From NCBI GenBank assembly GCA_963790075.1, contig CAWBNG010000008.1:124001-188000 (forward strand): a stretch of 64,000 nucleotides of DNA. Reading direction: 5' to 3'. The notes beneath the pieces were generated by a model, which had not been told where the DNA came from, did not search any database, and saw only the letters and a program-made list of their open reading frames with translations. The position numbers and the translations under genes were made by a program. The DNA comes from CAYOUV01 sp963790075 (GTDB taxonomy: Bacteria > Chloroflexota > Anaerolineae > Anaerolineales > Villigracilaceae). Shown in pieces: positions 7,585 to 14,990 of this stretch. How positions within the stretch are numbered: position 1 is the first letter of the stretch; every line of letters begins with the position of its first letter.

Positions 7585-9393
7585 TTAGAAGTCTCGCTTT
7601 ATGGTTTGCAGGCACCCAGCGACTGGTTGAAAGGCACCGGGCACTTGTCGATCGGGAAGCAGGCCTGGTTCTGCTGCTGGTCGTAATACAGGCAGCCCTG
7701 CGGGTTCGATGGAGGCGGGGTGAAGGTCGGCGGGATGGGGGTCGGCAGGATCGGAAGCAGAGTCAGGTCGACTCGGTTCGACCACGCTGTAAGAGATCCA
7801 GCAGGTGCCGCCGTTCGGGATGCGCACCAGCAGCCAGGTGTTGGGGTCGTCGTTGCGCCCCTCGACCAGCAATTCCTGCCCGGCTTCGAAGCCGGTCACG
7901 TCGCTGAAGATCGTCCCGGGCCCTTTACGGCAGAAGCCGTTTTTGGTCAGGGCGACCATTGGCGGGGCAGGCGTGGGGGTGATGGTCGGGGTGTCGGTGA
8001 AGATCTCGAAGACCTGCGTACCTAAGGTGGGCGTCTCGGCTACCAGCGGCGCGGAAGTTGTGCCGCAGGGTGCGCCTTCACGGCCTTCCCAGTAGACCGG
8101 GCCTACACTGGGATCGTCCATCTGGTCGTGGATGCGATTCTCGATCTGTGAGTTGGCCACCTGCCAGTCGTTGAAGCAGGCGAAGAATTCATACGGTCGT
8201 TGGTGGTTGACAGCATACATGCCCACGTCGTGGAAGGTGTTGCCGCCGGGACTGCCCAGCGGGCCGCCGCCAAAGTCAACCCAGGGGATAGCCTGGTCAA
8301 AGTCATTGAATTTTTGGGTTCTGACCACGTCGGTCAGGCCTGAAATATCGTTACCGGAGGCTTTGACCCGGTAACCGCCGATGTCCAGACCGATGCCGAC
8401 GTCGAAGCCGGAGATGGTGTTGCCGCTGATCTTGACCGCGCTGCCACCGCTGCCATTGGGATCCAGCAGGTTAATGCCGGCCGCCATGCCGTCGGATGTG
8501 CCGGGGATGTACGGCTCAGCCGTGGCCGGGTCGCGGGTGATGGTCGAGTCCCGGATGGTGGCCGTGGCGCGGGCTTGAATCCGGACGCCGTCGGCATAGT
8601 ATCTCTTTGAGCCGTGGATGGTTGCTCCCTCGATGGTGACGTTTGCGGCTCCGCTGGTGAGCATATAGCCATCATCGATAATCCCATCGGGAATTAATCC
8701 ATAATAATATGCATCGATCACGTGGTCGAAGTCGTCGCCGAAATATCCGCCCTGGATCGTGCCGACCGAGTTGACGATCTCGACCGCAAAATCTACGAGG
8801 ATATCCGGTTGGGTATGGAACTCGCAATCCACGATATTGAAGACGCCCACGTCCCGCAGGCGGACCGCATAGCGTCCGGTCATCCATACGAACCAGACGT
8901 TTTGCATGTACAGCGTCCCGCCGGTGGCCAGCAGGCGGCTCCTCTGGAAGGTCAGGTCGTATAACTCGACTCGTACGCCGCCCGAGATTGTGTGATGAGG
9001 CAAGCGTGTTATTGCCGGGCTGGTGGCTGGAATGATGACCGTCAGCCCGCTGCCGCCTAGCGGATCCCCGGCGCCCGCGCCGACGATGTTCACCGCGCCC
9101 AGTGTGCCGCCGGCGCGGGTGTTGTCGATGGTCAGGTTTTCGGTGTAGGTGCCGGCCGCCACGTTGATGCGCACGCGGCTCGTGCCGGAGTAGTCAGCGT
9201 GATCGATGGCATACTGGATCGTTTGCCAGGGCCGGCTGGAACTGGTCCCGCGCCCGGACGCATCCGTGCCGGTGGTGCTGACGTAATAATCCCGGAACGG
9301 GGCACTGGTCGTGGGTCCGCAGGCCGATAGGATTAAAATGATCACCAGGGAAATGAGCGCGATGCTCAAATTCCGATCAGGGCCGTATTTCAT
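7585..9393 (-). CDS. Right-handed beta-helix lipoprotein with SH3-like domain (3' end frameshifted)
   Basis: A 602-residue secreted lipoprotein (signal plus lipobox LILSACG at residue 25). Residues about 35-410 form a parallel beta-helix of DUF1565/pectate-lyase-like repeats (DYYVSTTGTDASGRG...TIQYAIDHA; repeated VTIEGATIHGS, ATIRDSTITRD, VKISGNTISGF). A PT-rich linker precedes an SH3-like segment (GFCRKGPGTIFSDVTGFEAGQELLVEG). After WISYSVVEPSR the frame drifts: shifting frame near 7770 restores a natural tail (LPTPIPPTFTPPPSNPQGC, then cysteine-containing ACFPIDKCPVPFNQS) that stops at 7599. So a single-base indel, real or artefact, is likely at 7760-7790. Function is probably surface polysaccharide binding or breakdown; no catalytic residues were identified. 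Confidence 0.75.
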   Translation of the reverse strand: MKYGPDRNLSIALISLVIILILSACGPTTSAPFRDYYVSTTGTDASGRGTSSSRPWQTIQYAIDHADYSGTSRVRINVAAGTYTENLTIDNTRAGGTLGAVNIVGAGAGDPLGGSGLTVIIPATSPAITRLPHHTISGGVRVELYDLTFQRSRLLATGGTLYMQNVWFVWMTGRYAVRLRDVGVFNIVDCEFHTQPDILVDFAVEIVNSVGTIQGGYFGDDFDHVIDAYYYGLIPDGIIDDGYMLTSGAANVTIEGATIHGSKRYYADGVRIQARATATIRDSTITRDPATAEPYIPGTSDGMAAGINLLDPNGSGGSAVKISGNTISGFDVGIGLDIGGYRVKASGNDISGLTDVVRTQKFNDFDQAIPWVDFGGGPLGSPGGNTFHDVGMYAVNHQRPYEFFACFNDWQVANSQIENRIHDQMDDPSVGPVYWEGREGAPCGTTSAPLVAETPTLGTQVFEIFTDTPTITPTPAPPMVALTKNGFCRKGPGTIFSDVTGFEAGQELLVEGRNDDPNTWLLVRIPNGGTCWISYSVVEPSRPDSASDPADPHPADLHPASIEPAGLPVLRPAAEPGLLPDRQVPGAFQPVAGCLQTIKRDF

Positions 9394-9423
9394 TTTGCAT
9401 TCTCCTTGTATGTCAGCGCTAAT

Positions 9424-9451
9424 AAAAAAAATGCCTTGCGCTGGAAGGCAT
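9424..9451 (-). terminator. Hairpin with T-run in the leader of the beta-helix lipoprotein gene
   Basis: ATGCCTT and AAGGCAT arms (9431-9451) with a 7-base loop are followed on the minus strand by eight T residues (9423-9430), 30 bases before the lipoprotein start. It is either a second terminator for the upstream kinase gene or an attenuator/5' stabilising stem, because a promoter-like sequence lies just upstream (9458-9485). Confidence 0.6.
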
Positions 9452-9457
9452 GAGAAC

Positions 9458-9485
9458 AGTATAACGAAATAAACAGGAAAAACAA
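9458..9485 (-). promoter_or_regulatory. Probable promoter of beta-helix lipoprotein gene
   Basis: On the minus strand TTGTTT (9480-9485) and TATACT (9458-9463) are 16 bases apart. Transcription would begin almost exactly at the first arm of the hairpin at 9431-9451. Confidence 0.45.
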
Positions 9486-9512
9486 GACCAAATTTATCGC
9501 ATTAAAGACAAA

Positions 9513-9533
9513 CTGCCTGGATAGTCCAGGCAG
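9513..9533 (-). terminator. Rho-independent terminator after deoxynucleoside kinase
   Basis: A perfect 9-bp stem (CTGCCTGGA / TCCAGGCAG) with a 3-base loop, followed on the minus strand by TTTGTCTTT, 28 bases after the kinase stop. Confidence 0.75.
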
Positions 9534-9560
9534 AAAATAGAAGGTTAGCCAAACGAAGTG

Positions 9561-10223
9561 CTAATCCGCCGCCCGCGCGACTTCATCCGGGGCGAAGACC
9601 ACTTCTTCTTTCCCGGTCAATTTCTCCTGCACCTTGGCGGAGATCAACCTTAAATGTCCGGGGTAAGCGACGTAGTCCAGGTCGTCGGCCGGGACGGTCA
9701 GCACCGGGCACAGGGTAAAGCTGGCGATCCATTTTTCGTAAAGGTTGTTCAGGCTGGCGAGATACTCGGCCGCAATGGTGCGCTCGTAGTCCCGTCCGCG
9801 GTGGGAGATGCGCTGCAGAAGGGTCGGCACGGACGAGTGCAAATAGATCACCAGGTCCGGCGGAGGCAGGAAGTCCATCACCGTCTCGTACAATTCGCGG
9901 TAGGTCTGGTAATCGCGAGGCTGGATGTGCCCCTGTAGGTACAGGTTCTGGGCGAAAATTTCCGCGTCCTCGTACACGCTGCGATCCTGGATGACGGAGG
10001 TGGGATGTTTGGCGATCTGGTGGTGGGCGCGCAGGCGGTGGGATAGGAAGAACACCTGAGAATGAAACGACCAGGCGGTCATGTCGCGATAAAAATCAGC
10101 CAGGTACGGGTTTTCTGTCACCGGCTCGTAGAAGGGTTCCCAGCTCAGTTCCGCGCACAACAGTCCAACCAGGGTCGATTTTCCCACCCCAATATTGCCT
10201 GCCACAGCCACAAATTTTTTCAT
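9561..10223 (-). CDS. Deoxynucleoside kinase, second paralogue
   Basis: A 220-residue P-loop kinase: Walker A AGNIGVGKSTLVGLL (residues 8-22), TENPYLADFYRDM, the canonical DRSVYEDAEIFA motif (residues about 81-92) and HRGRDYERTI lid. The DRS motif and the preceding FFLSHRLRAH segment are the hallmarks of the dGK/dCK/TK2 family. It salvages deoxynucleosides to dNMPs in the cytosol. An AGGGAAG-type site precedes the ATG. The paralogue at 2837 is only moderately similar and lacks the DRS consensus, so they probably differ in substrate. The gene lies 50 bases after the DsbA-like gene on the same strand, with a hairpin between them. Confidence 0.88.
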   Translation of the reverse strand: MKKFVAVAGNIGVGKSTLVGLLCAELSWEPFYEPVTENPYLADFYRDMTAWSFHSQVFFLSHRLRAHHQIAKHPTSVIQDRSVYEDAEIFAQNLYLQGHIQPRDYQTYRELYETVMDFLPPPDLVIYLHSSVPTLLQRISHRGRDYERTIAAEYLASLNNLYEKWIASFTLCPVLTVPADDLDYVAYPGHLRLISAKVQEKLTGKEEVVFAPDEVARAAD

Positions 10224-10241
10224 CTTCCCTCCAGATGAGAG

Positions 10242-10264
10242 AGACGCCCCATTGGGGCGTCTCG
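10242..10264. terminator. Strong hairpin between dsbA-like and kinase genes
   Basis: GAGACGCCCC pairs with GGGGCGTCTC (10 bp, 3-base loop). No T-run follows on either strand, so it may be a leaky terminator, an RNA-processing or stability element within an operon. Confidence 0.5.
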
Positions 10265-10273
10265 GCGGTGAAC

Positions 10274-11044
10274 TTAGTTTTGGGGGATTTCTCCGGCCAG
10301 TTCCTTGTCGATCACCTGTTTAAAGACTTCAATCGGTTGTGCACCAACCAGGGCCAAGCCATTGATAAAGAAGGTTGGCGTGGAATTGACACCCATCCCA
10401 ATCGAGAAGTTCATGTCGTCGTTGATCGTCTGCTTAAAGCGTTCTTCCGTCAGGCAGGACTCGAAGGTGGTCGTATCCAAGCCCAGGTCGGCTGCGTACT
10501 TGAGATAGGCATCCTGTCCCAGACCGTACGCCTGATCGAACAGCTTGTCGTGGTATGGCCAGTACGAGTCCTGTTCGCCGGCACATAGCGCAGCTTCGGC
10601 GGCCGAGAAAGCATCGGGATGGATGGTGGTCAATGGCAGATTCCGGTAGACCATGCGGATCTCGCCTGGATAAGCGGCCAATAACGACTGGTAGACTTCC
10701 TGATACCATTTGCGGCAATACGGACACTGGTAATCGCTAAATTCCACGATCGTGATCGGCGCGTCCTGCGGGCCAAGGCTGGGGAATCCCTCGGTGGGAA
10801 TGTTGTAACGGACGAATTTGGGCGCAGCAGTGGGAAGGCTATCTTGAACCACCTGCCCCGTGTTATTGGGAGTGTCGGCTGCCATTTGGGATGAACCTGC
10901 TTGTCCCCAGGCCAGATACCCGACCAGCAGGCCGGCAGCAAAGGCCAGCACGACCAGCACAGAGTAGAAATGACTGCGCTTGAAGGTCACGGTATCGTTA
11001 TGTTCTGGTTGTGGTTCCGGTTGGGAAAGAATGGGCTCTTCCAT
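10274..11044 (-). CDS. Membrane-anchored DsbA-family thiol:disulfide oxidoreductase
   Basis: A 256-residue protein with a short cytoplasmic N-terminus, one membrane segment (YSVLVVLAFAAGLLVGYLAWG, about residues 28-48) and an extracytoplasmic DsbA/BdbD-like thioredoxin domain. The active site is CPYC in IVEFSDYQCPYCRKWY, the insertion helices follow, and the cis-proline loop is NSTPTFFING. It likely forms or isomerises disulfides in exported proteins. No Shine-Dalgarno site precedes the ATG; a TATAAT lies six bases upstream, suggesting leaderless translation. With the thioredoxin-like proteins at 13094 and 15862, this is one of three exported thiol proteins within 6 kb. Confidence 0.87.
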   Translation of the reverse strand: MEEPILSQPEPQPEHNDTVTFKRSHFYSVLVVLAFAAGLLVGYLAWGQAGSSQMAADTPNNTGQVVQDSLPTAAPKFVRYNIPTEGFPSLGPQDAPITIVEFSDYQCPYCRKWYQEVYQSLLAAYPGEIRMVYRNLPLTTIHPDAFSAAEAALCAGEQDSYWPYHDKLFDQAYGLGQDAYLKYAADLGLDTTTFESCLTEERFKQTINDDMNFSIGMGVNSTPTFFINGLALVGAQPIEVFKQVIDKELAGEIPQN

Positions 11045-11050
11045 GCAGCG

Positions 11051-11056
11051 ATTATA
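11051..11056 (-). promoter_or_regulatory. TATAAT -10 box, leaderless start of dsbA-like gene
   Basis: A perfect TATAAT on the minus strand ends six bases before the ATG at 11044, the same spacing as at 2759. No ribosome-binding site or convincing -35 is present. Confidence 0.5.
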
Positions 11057-11126
11057 TCATCCTCCGCCAGCGCTCCCGCGCATCTTTTTCGGTAAAATGG
11101 CGTATATAAAAACGAAGGAGATAGCA

Positions 11127-11351
11127 ATGACTGAACACAAGAGGCACACCCCCTGGTATTTATGGCCGTTCGTGGCGCTCTGGAAGCTGATCGCCGGGAT
11201 CGTGGAAGTGACCGGCCGGCTGGTCGCGGTGATCCTGGGACTGGTGCTGATGATCGTCGGTGTGATCGTCAGCCTGACCGTGGTTGGCGCGATCGTCGGC
11301 ATCCCCCTGGCGATTCTGGGCCTGCTGCTTACACTGCGCGGTTTGTTCTAA
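11127..11351 (+). CDS. Small two-helix membrane protein, unknown function
   Basis: A 74-residue protein with a short basic N-terminus (MTEHKRHTPWYLWPFVALWK) and two adjacent hydrophobic helices (LVAVILGLVLMIVGVIVSLTV and AIVGIPLAILGLLLTLRGLF) with many glycines. A GAAGGAG site six bases upstream of 11127 fixes the start. It is a single-gene unit ended by a strong terminator. I do not recognise a named family; it resembles generic small conserved membrane proteins. Confidence 0.7.
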   Translation: MTEHKRHTPWYLWPFVALWKLIAGIVEVTGRLVAVILGLVLMIVGVIVSLTVVGAIVGIPLAILGLLLTLRGLF

Positions 11352-11365
11352 AACCGCTCATTTAT

Positions 11366-11398
11366 AAAAAACGAGGAGCTTATCGCTCCTCGTTTTTT
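11366..11398. terminator. Bidirectional rho-independent terminator
   Basis: A perfect 14-bp inverted repeat (AAAAAACGAGGAGC and its complement, 5-base loop) lies between the convergent small membrane protein and msrQ genes. T-runs on both strands allow it to serve both. Confidence 0.9.
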
Positions 11399-12095
11399 AT
11401 GCTTCTTTTTGGACGGAACTTTGCAGGCCGATTTTTATTTTCGGCAGCGCGGAGGCGATATTCCTGCGCAGCGTAGAAAAGGCTTTTCGGATGGGCGGGA
11501 TGCGCCAGATCAAGAGGATGGCAATCACCAACCCGTAGATCAACGGCCGGATGATGTCGCCTTGCAGGTGGAAGATATCGCCTTTTTTGGACAGGGCATA
11601 ATGGAAGGCCACCAGCGGGGCGGTCAAATAGACCAGCTTGTGCAGGCGTTTCCAGTTCTTGCCCAGGCGGATCTGCCAGGTCTGGAAGGAAGTGACCGCC
11701 AGCGGGATCAGCAGCAGGAAGGCGCTCACCCCCAGGATAATGTAGGGCTTCTCGACGATCGTCTGCCAGATGAAGTTCCAGGCCAGGCCGTAGTCCAGGT
11801 CGACGAAGATCAGCATGTGGAGGCTGGCATACAGAAAGGCGTACAGGCCCAGGGCGCGGCGGCGCTTGATCGGTTCGCGCCAGCCAAAGATGCTGTTGAG
11901 CGGTGTGCAGGCCAGGGAGAGGACCAGCAGCGTGATGGCCGTCCGTCCGGTGCGCTGCTCCAAATCCTGGATCGGGTTGGGGCTTAAACTCCCGGTCAGG
12001 AAATCAAAGATCAGCCGGGTGAGCGGATACCATGCACCGAGGTGCATGACAATTTGCAATGGGGTAAAACGCCACTTTTTCATTTGGTGAGACAA
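11397..12095 (-). CDS. msrQ: MsrQ, heme-binding membrane subunit of methionine sulfoxide reductase
   Basis: A 232-residue membrane protein of the ferric-reductase-like transmembrane family. Six hydrophobic helices are visible, with the expected histidines for b-type heme: HLGAWYPL (helix 1), YASLHMLIFVDL, LGKNWKRLHKLVYL and LVAFHYALS. MsrQ passes electrons from quinols or flavin to MsrP, which repairs methionine sulfoxide in exported proteins. It begins five bases after the msrP stop, with a short C-terminal basic tail. Length and helix pattern are normal for the family. Confidence 0.92.
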   Translation of the reverse strand: MSHQMKKWRFTPLQIVMHLGAWYPLTRLIFDFLTGSLSPNPIQDLEQRTGRTAITLLVLSLACTPLNSIFGWREPIKRRRALGLYAFLYASLHMLIFVDLDYGLAWNFIWQTIVEKPYIILGVSAFLLLIPLAVTSFQTWQIRLGKNWKRLHKLVYLTAPLVAFHYALSKKGDIFHLQGDIIRPLIYGLVIAILLIWRIPPIRKAFSTLRRNIASALPKIKIGLQSSVQKEA

Positions 12096-12099
12096 CTTC

Positions 12100-13059
12100 C
12101 TAGTAATTCTTGGCCAGGTCCATGCCCTGGTACAGATAGGCGACCTGGTCTGCGTAGCCGTTGAACATCAGGGTTTCGCGGCGGCTCAGTTCCCCAATCC
12201 GGCGTTCGGTAGCCTGCGACCAGCGCGGGTGCGGCACGTTCGGGTTGACGTTGGCGTAGAAGCCGTATTCGTTCGGAGCGATGCTGCTCCACATGGTAGC
12301 GGGCTGCTCGGCGACCAACTCGATTTTGACGATCGCCTTGACGGATTTGAAGCCGTATTTCCACGGCACCACCAGGCGGATCGGTGCGCCGTCCTGCGGC
12401 GGCAGCGGTTCGCCGTACAAGCCAGTGGCCAGGATGGCCAGCTCGTTCATGGCTTCATCCAGGCGCAGGCCTTCCTGGTACGGCCAGGGATAGAAGCCAT
12501 CCTTCTGCCCCGGCATGTCTTTGGTATCCATCAGCGCAGTGAAGCGCACGTACTTGGCGTCCGAGGTCGGCTCGACCTCTTTGAGCAGCTTGGATAGTTG
12601 AAAGCCTTCCCACGGAATGACCATGCTCCAGGCTTCCACGCAGCGCAGGCGGTAAATGCGCTCTTCCGGCGGGAATTGTTTGATCAGGTCCTCGACTGCG
12701 TAAGTCTTGGGATTGTTGACCATTCCGGAGACTTCCAGCGTCCAGGGTTGGGTCGGAAAATCCTGGGCCAGGCGCGCCACGGCCTGCTTGTCGGTGCTGA
12801 ACTCGTAATAGTTGTTGTAGTTGGTGATGTCCTTGTACGCGTTGACCGTGTCGCCCAGCTCGTCTGTCTCGCCCGGGGCGGCGGTTGGAGCGGGCTGTCC
12901 AGCGGCTGGTCCCTTGGTAAATTGCGGAGCGCAGGCTGCCAGCAGCGCGCTGCCGGTCACGATCCCGGCCGCCTTGAGAAAATCCCGGCGGGATAGGTAC
13001 AGGTGTTTGGGGGTGATTTCCGATGGTTGTACTGGAGCGGATTTAATTTTTTCGTCCAT
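12100..13059 (-). CDS. msrP: MsrP, molybdopterin methionine sulfoxide reductase catalytic subunit
   Basis: A 319-residue sulfite-oxidase-fold protein with a twin-arginine signal (SRRDFLKAAG at residues 23-32) and a lipobox-like LLAACAP. The Moco-ligating cysteine is in YRLRCVEAWSMVIPW, followed by the PWKYGFKSVKAI and WSSIAPNEYGFYANVNP segments characteristic of MsrP/YedY. It reduces protein-bound methionine sulfoxide outside the cytoplasmic membrane, with electrons from MsrQ. It follows the putative selenothioredoxin gene by 35 bases and precedes msrQ by five, so the three are probably one operon. An AGAGG site precedes the ATG. Confidence 0.94.
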   Translation of the reverse strand: MDEKIKSAPVQPSEITPKHLYLSRRDFLKAAGIVTGSALLAACAPQFTKGPAAGQPAPTAAPGETDELGDTVNAYKDITNYNNYYEFSTDKQAVARLAQDFPTQPWTLEVSGMVNNPKTYAVEDLIKQFPPEERIYRLRCVEAWSMVIPWEGFQLSKLLKEVEPTSDAKYVRFTALMDTKDMPGQKDGFYPWPYQEGLRLDEAMNELAILATGLYGEPLPPQDGAPIRLVVPWKYGFKSVKAIVKIELVAEQPATMWSSIAPNEYGFYANVNPNVPHPRWSQATERRIGELSRRETLMFNGYADQVAYLYQGMDLAKNY

Positions 13060-13093
13060 AAGATAGCCTCTTAATCTAAACAGTGATTGAATT

Positions 13094-13666
13094 CTACGGG
13101 TATGCTTCGGCGAGCAGCGTCTGGATGGCGGCTTCGGTGTCCTGGTAAGCGCCTTCGCCGATGTGGGTGTATCGGATGTGGCCGCGCTTGTCGATCAGGT
13201 AGAGCGCAGGCCAGTAGTGATTATTATACGCTCTCCAGGTGGCTCCCTGGTTGTCCTGCGCCACCGGGTAGGGGACATCCAGGCGCGAGACGGCCTCTTT
13301 TAAATTATCGAGGTCCTGCTCGTAGGAAAATTCCGGATAATGGTTGCCGATCACGACCAGACCCTGGTCTTTGTATTTTTCATACCAGCCCCTCAACGAG
13401 GGGATCACATGCTGGCAGTTTATTCAACCGAAGGTCCACATGTCGATGGCGACCACCTTGCCGTGTAAATCGGCCAAACGTAGCGGCTGGTCCGTGTTGA
13501 GCCAGACGGTGTTGGTCAGCTCCGGCGCGAGGCCCAGGTCCGGCAGGCGGAGGTCGGCCCGCGGCTGGGTCTGACCCGCCTCAATGGCCGGCTTGGCTGC
13601 TTCCGCTGCCGAGGAACAGGCGGCTAATCCCAGCGCGAGCAATCCAAATATCCACAAACGCTTCAT
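13094..13666 (-). CDS. Thioredoxin-like lipoprotein, putative selenoprotein (in-frame TGA at catalytic position 81)
   Basis: Read through one in-frame TGA (13424-13426), this is a 190-residue TlpA/DipZ-type thioredoxin: lipoprotein signal with LAACSS, conserved VVAIDMWTFG, then TGA-I-N-C, then QHVIPSLRGWYEKYKDQG and the cis-proline strand YWPALYLIDKRG. Family members have W-T-x-x-C-x-N-C, so the TGA replaces exactly the first catalytic cysteine (U81-I-N-C84). Both halves share one frame with no other disruption. A SECIS-like hairpin begins 21 bases after the TGA (13389-13403). An AAGGAG site precedes the ATG at 13666. It probably reduces exported thiols next to MsrPQ. A point mutation or base-call error (TGC or TGT to TGA) is the alternative. 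Confidence 0.75.
13385..13415 (-). promoter_or_regulatory. Candidate bacterial SECIS element
   Basis: Downstream of the TGA, CCCCTC (13398-13403) and GAGGGG (13389-13394) form a perfect 6-bp upper stem with the apical loop GTT; CCAG (13412-13415) and CTGG (13385-13388) add a lower stem with an 8-base bulge on the 5' side. The loop starts 26 bases after the TGA and opens with G-U. Bacterial SECIS models expect a loop 16-37 bases downstream with a G in its first two positions, so this fits well. Confidence 0.65.
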
Positions 13667-13689
13667 CTTTCAACTCCTTTGATGAAGTG

Positions 13690-13727
13690 ATTGTACGAAA
13701 ACTTTATTACAAAAGGCTTACGAAAGG
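13690..13727 (-). promoter_or_regulatory. Promoter and 11-bp direct-repeat operator of the selenothioredoxin-msrPQ operon
   Basis: On the minus strand CCTTTCGTAA (13718-13727) and CCTTTTGTAA (13707-13716) are direct repeats spaced exactly 11 bp. They end 11 bases before a TACAAT -10 box (13690-13695), and no -35 consensus is present. This is the arrangement of PhoB/OmpR-type activator sites that replace the -35. The OmpR-type regulator gene lies just upstream in the same orientation, and a related site lies at 15795-15822. Confidence 0.6.
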
Positions 13728-13739
13728 CTGAGAGAACGG

Positions 13740-14975
13740 TTAAGGAAGCGTGAAGATGAAACGCGTGCCCTGTTCGGGCTGGCTTTCAGCGTGGATCTGC
13801 CCCCCATGGGCCTGGACGATGCCGCGCGCGATGGCCAGCCCCAAACCCGCACCGCCGGTCAGCCGGCTGCGCGATTTTTCGCCGCGGTAGAAGCGCTCGA
13901 AGACGTGCGGCAGGTCTTCGGGGTAGATGCCCTCCCCTGTATCGCTGATGGTAACTTGCACGCCAGCGGACAAGCGCCTGGCACGGACTTCGACTCTGCC
14001 GCCGGAGGGCGTGTGGCGGACAGCGTTGCTGATCAGGTTATTCAGCACACGACCGATGCGCTGGGTGTCCATGAAGACCGGGTCGACACCGCTCTCGAGG
14101 CCCCCTTCCAGCGTCACGCCCCGCCGCGTAGCCAGTTCCGAGAACGACTCGAGTGTATCGGAGATCAGGTCGGCCAGCGATGAACTGGCGCGGTCCAGCG
14201 GCAGACCGCCAGCGTCGAGCTGGGCCATCTGGAACAGGTCGTCGATCAGCATCGACAGGGAGCGCACATCACGCTGGGCGGTCGCCAGGTAGCGCTGCAC
14301 GGTCTCGGGATCGTCGACCACGCCGTCGGCCAGCGCTTCGAGGATGGCGCGAATGGAAGCCAGCGGCGTTTGCAGGTCATGCCCGACCCAGGCGATCAGG
14401 TCGGTGCGCAGGCGTTCCAGCTCACGCTGCTTCAGGTCGGCGGTCTGGATCTGGGCGGCCATCTGGTTGAAAGTGGTTGCCAGTGAGGCCACCTCGTCCC
14501 GTCCGCTGACCGGGACGCGCGTTTCAAGCGTGCCTTTAGCCAGTTTTTCAGCAGCCTGCTTGAGCAGTTCAATCCGGTCGGTGATGGTGCTGGAGAGGAA
14601 ATATCCCAGCGCTGTGGCCATGCCGCCGGCGAAGATCAGCAGCACGCTGGCCAGCAGCAGGTCGTGCTGGCTGGCGAACATCAAGCGGGCACTGAACCAG
14701 ACATTAAAGAAAGTCAGCACGCTGGAGATGGCGTAGATGCCGACCAGCGTCAGGCGCAGGCTGGGTGTGAGCGCCATCCAGCCCAGGCGGTAAGCGCCAT
14801 ATCCCGCCAGGCTGGAGACCAGGGCTGTGATCAGCAGGAAGAAAGCCATCAGTCCCAGCTCGCTGGCCGGCGGGTTCATCACCAGATAGAACACACCCAG
14901 CGACAGGGCCAGGATCAACAGCACGCCCAGCGCGTAACGGGCCAGCATGGGGAGGTGGGTAAGATTGATTTTCAT
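13740..14975 (-). CDS. Sensor histidine kinase
   Basis: A 411-residue membrane kinase. Four hydrophobic segments occupy about residues 10-130 with very short outside loops, so it lacks a large sensory domain and may sense within or near the membrane. A HAMP domain (about 130-185) leads to the HisKA box WVGHDLQTPLASI with the phospho-accepting histidine, then the N box NNLISNAVRHTPSGG and G boxes ISDTGEGIYPEDL and GAGLGLAIARGI. It is encoded 15 bases after the response regulator. By analogy with HprSR, which controls msrPQ in Escherichia coli, a role in sensing envelope oxidation is inferred from position. Confidence 0.9.
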   Translation of the reverse strand: MKINLTHLPMLARYALGVLLILALSLGVFYLVMNPPASELGLMAFFLLITALVSSLAGYGAYRLGWMALTPSLRLTLVGIYAISSVLTFFNVWFSARLMFASQHDLLLASVLLIFAGGMATALGYFLSSTITDRIELLKQAAEKLAKGTLETRVPVSGRDEVASLATTFNQMAAQIQTADLKQRELERLRTDLIAWVGHDLQTPLASIRAILEALADGVVDDPETVQRYLATAQRDVRSLSMLIDDLFQMAQLDAGGLPLDRASSSLADLISDTLESFSELATRRGVTLEGGLESGVDPVFMDTQRIGRVLNNLISNAVRHTPSGGRVEVRARRLSAGVQVTISDTGEGIYPEDLPHVFERFYRGEKSRSRLTGGAGLGLAIARGIVQAHGGQIHAESQPEQGTRFIFTLP

Positions 14976-14990
14976 CGAATAGTCAAAAGA

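Noticed and set aside
7585..7780. The arginine/proline/alanine-rich C-terminus of the beta-helix lipoprotein as a real domain
   Set aside because: Shifting one frame gives a threonine/proline linker and a cysteine-bearing tail with a stop at 7599, in keeping with the rest of the protein.
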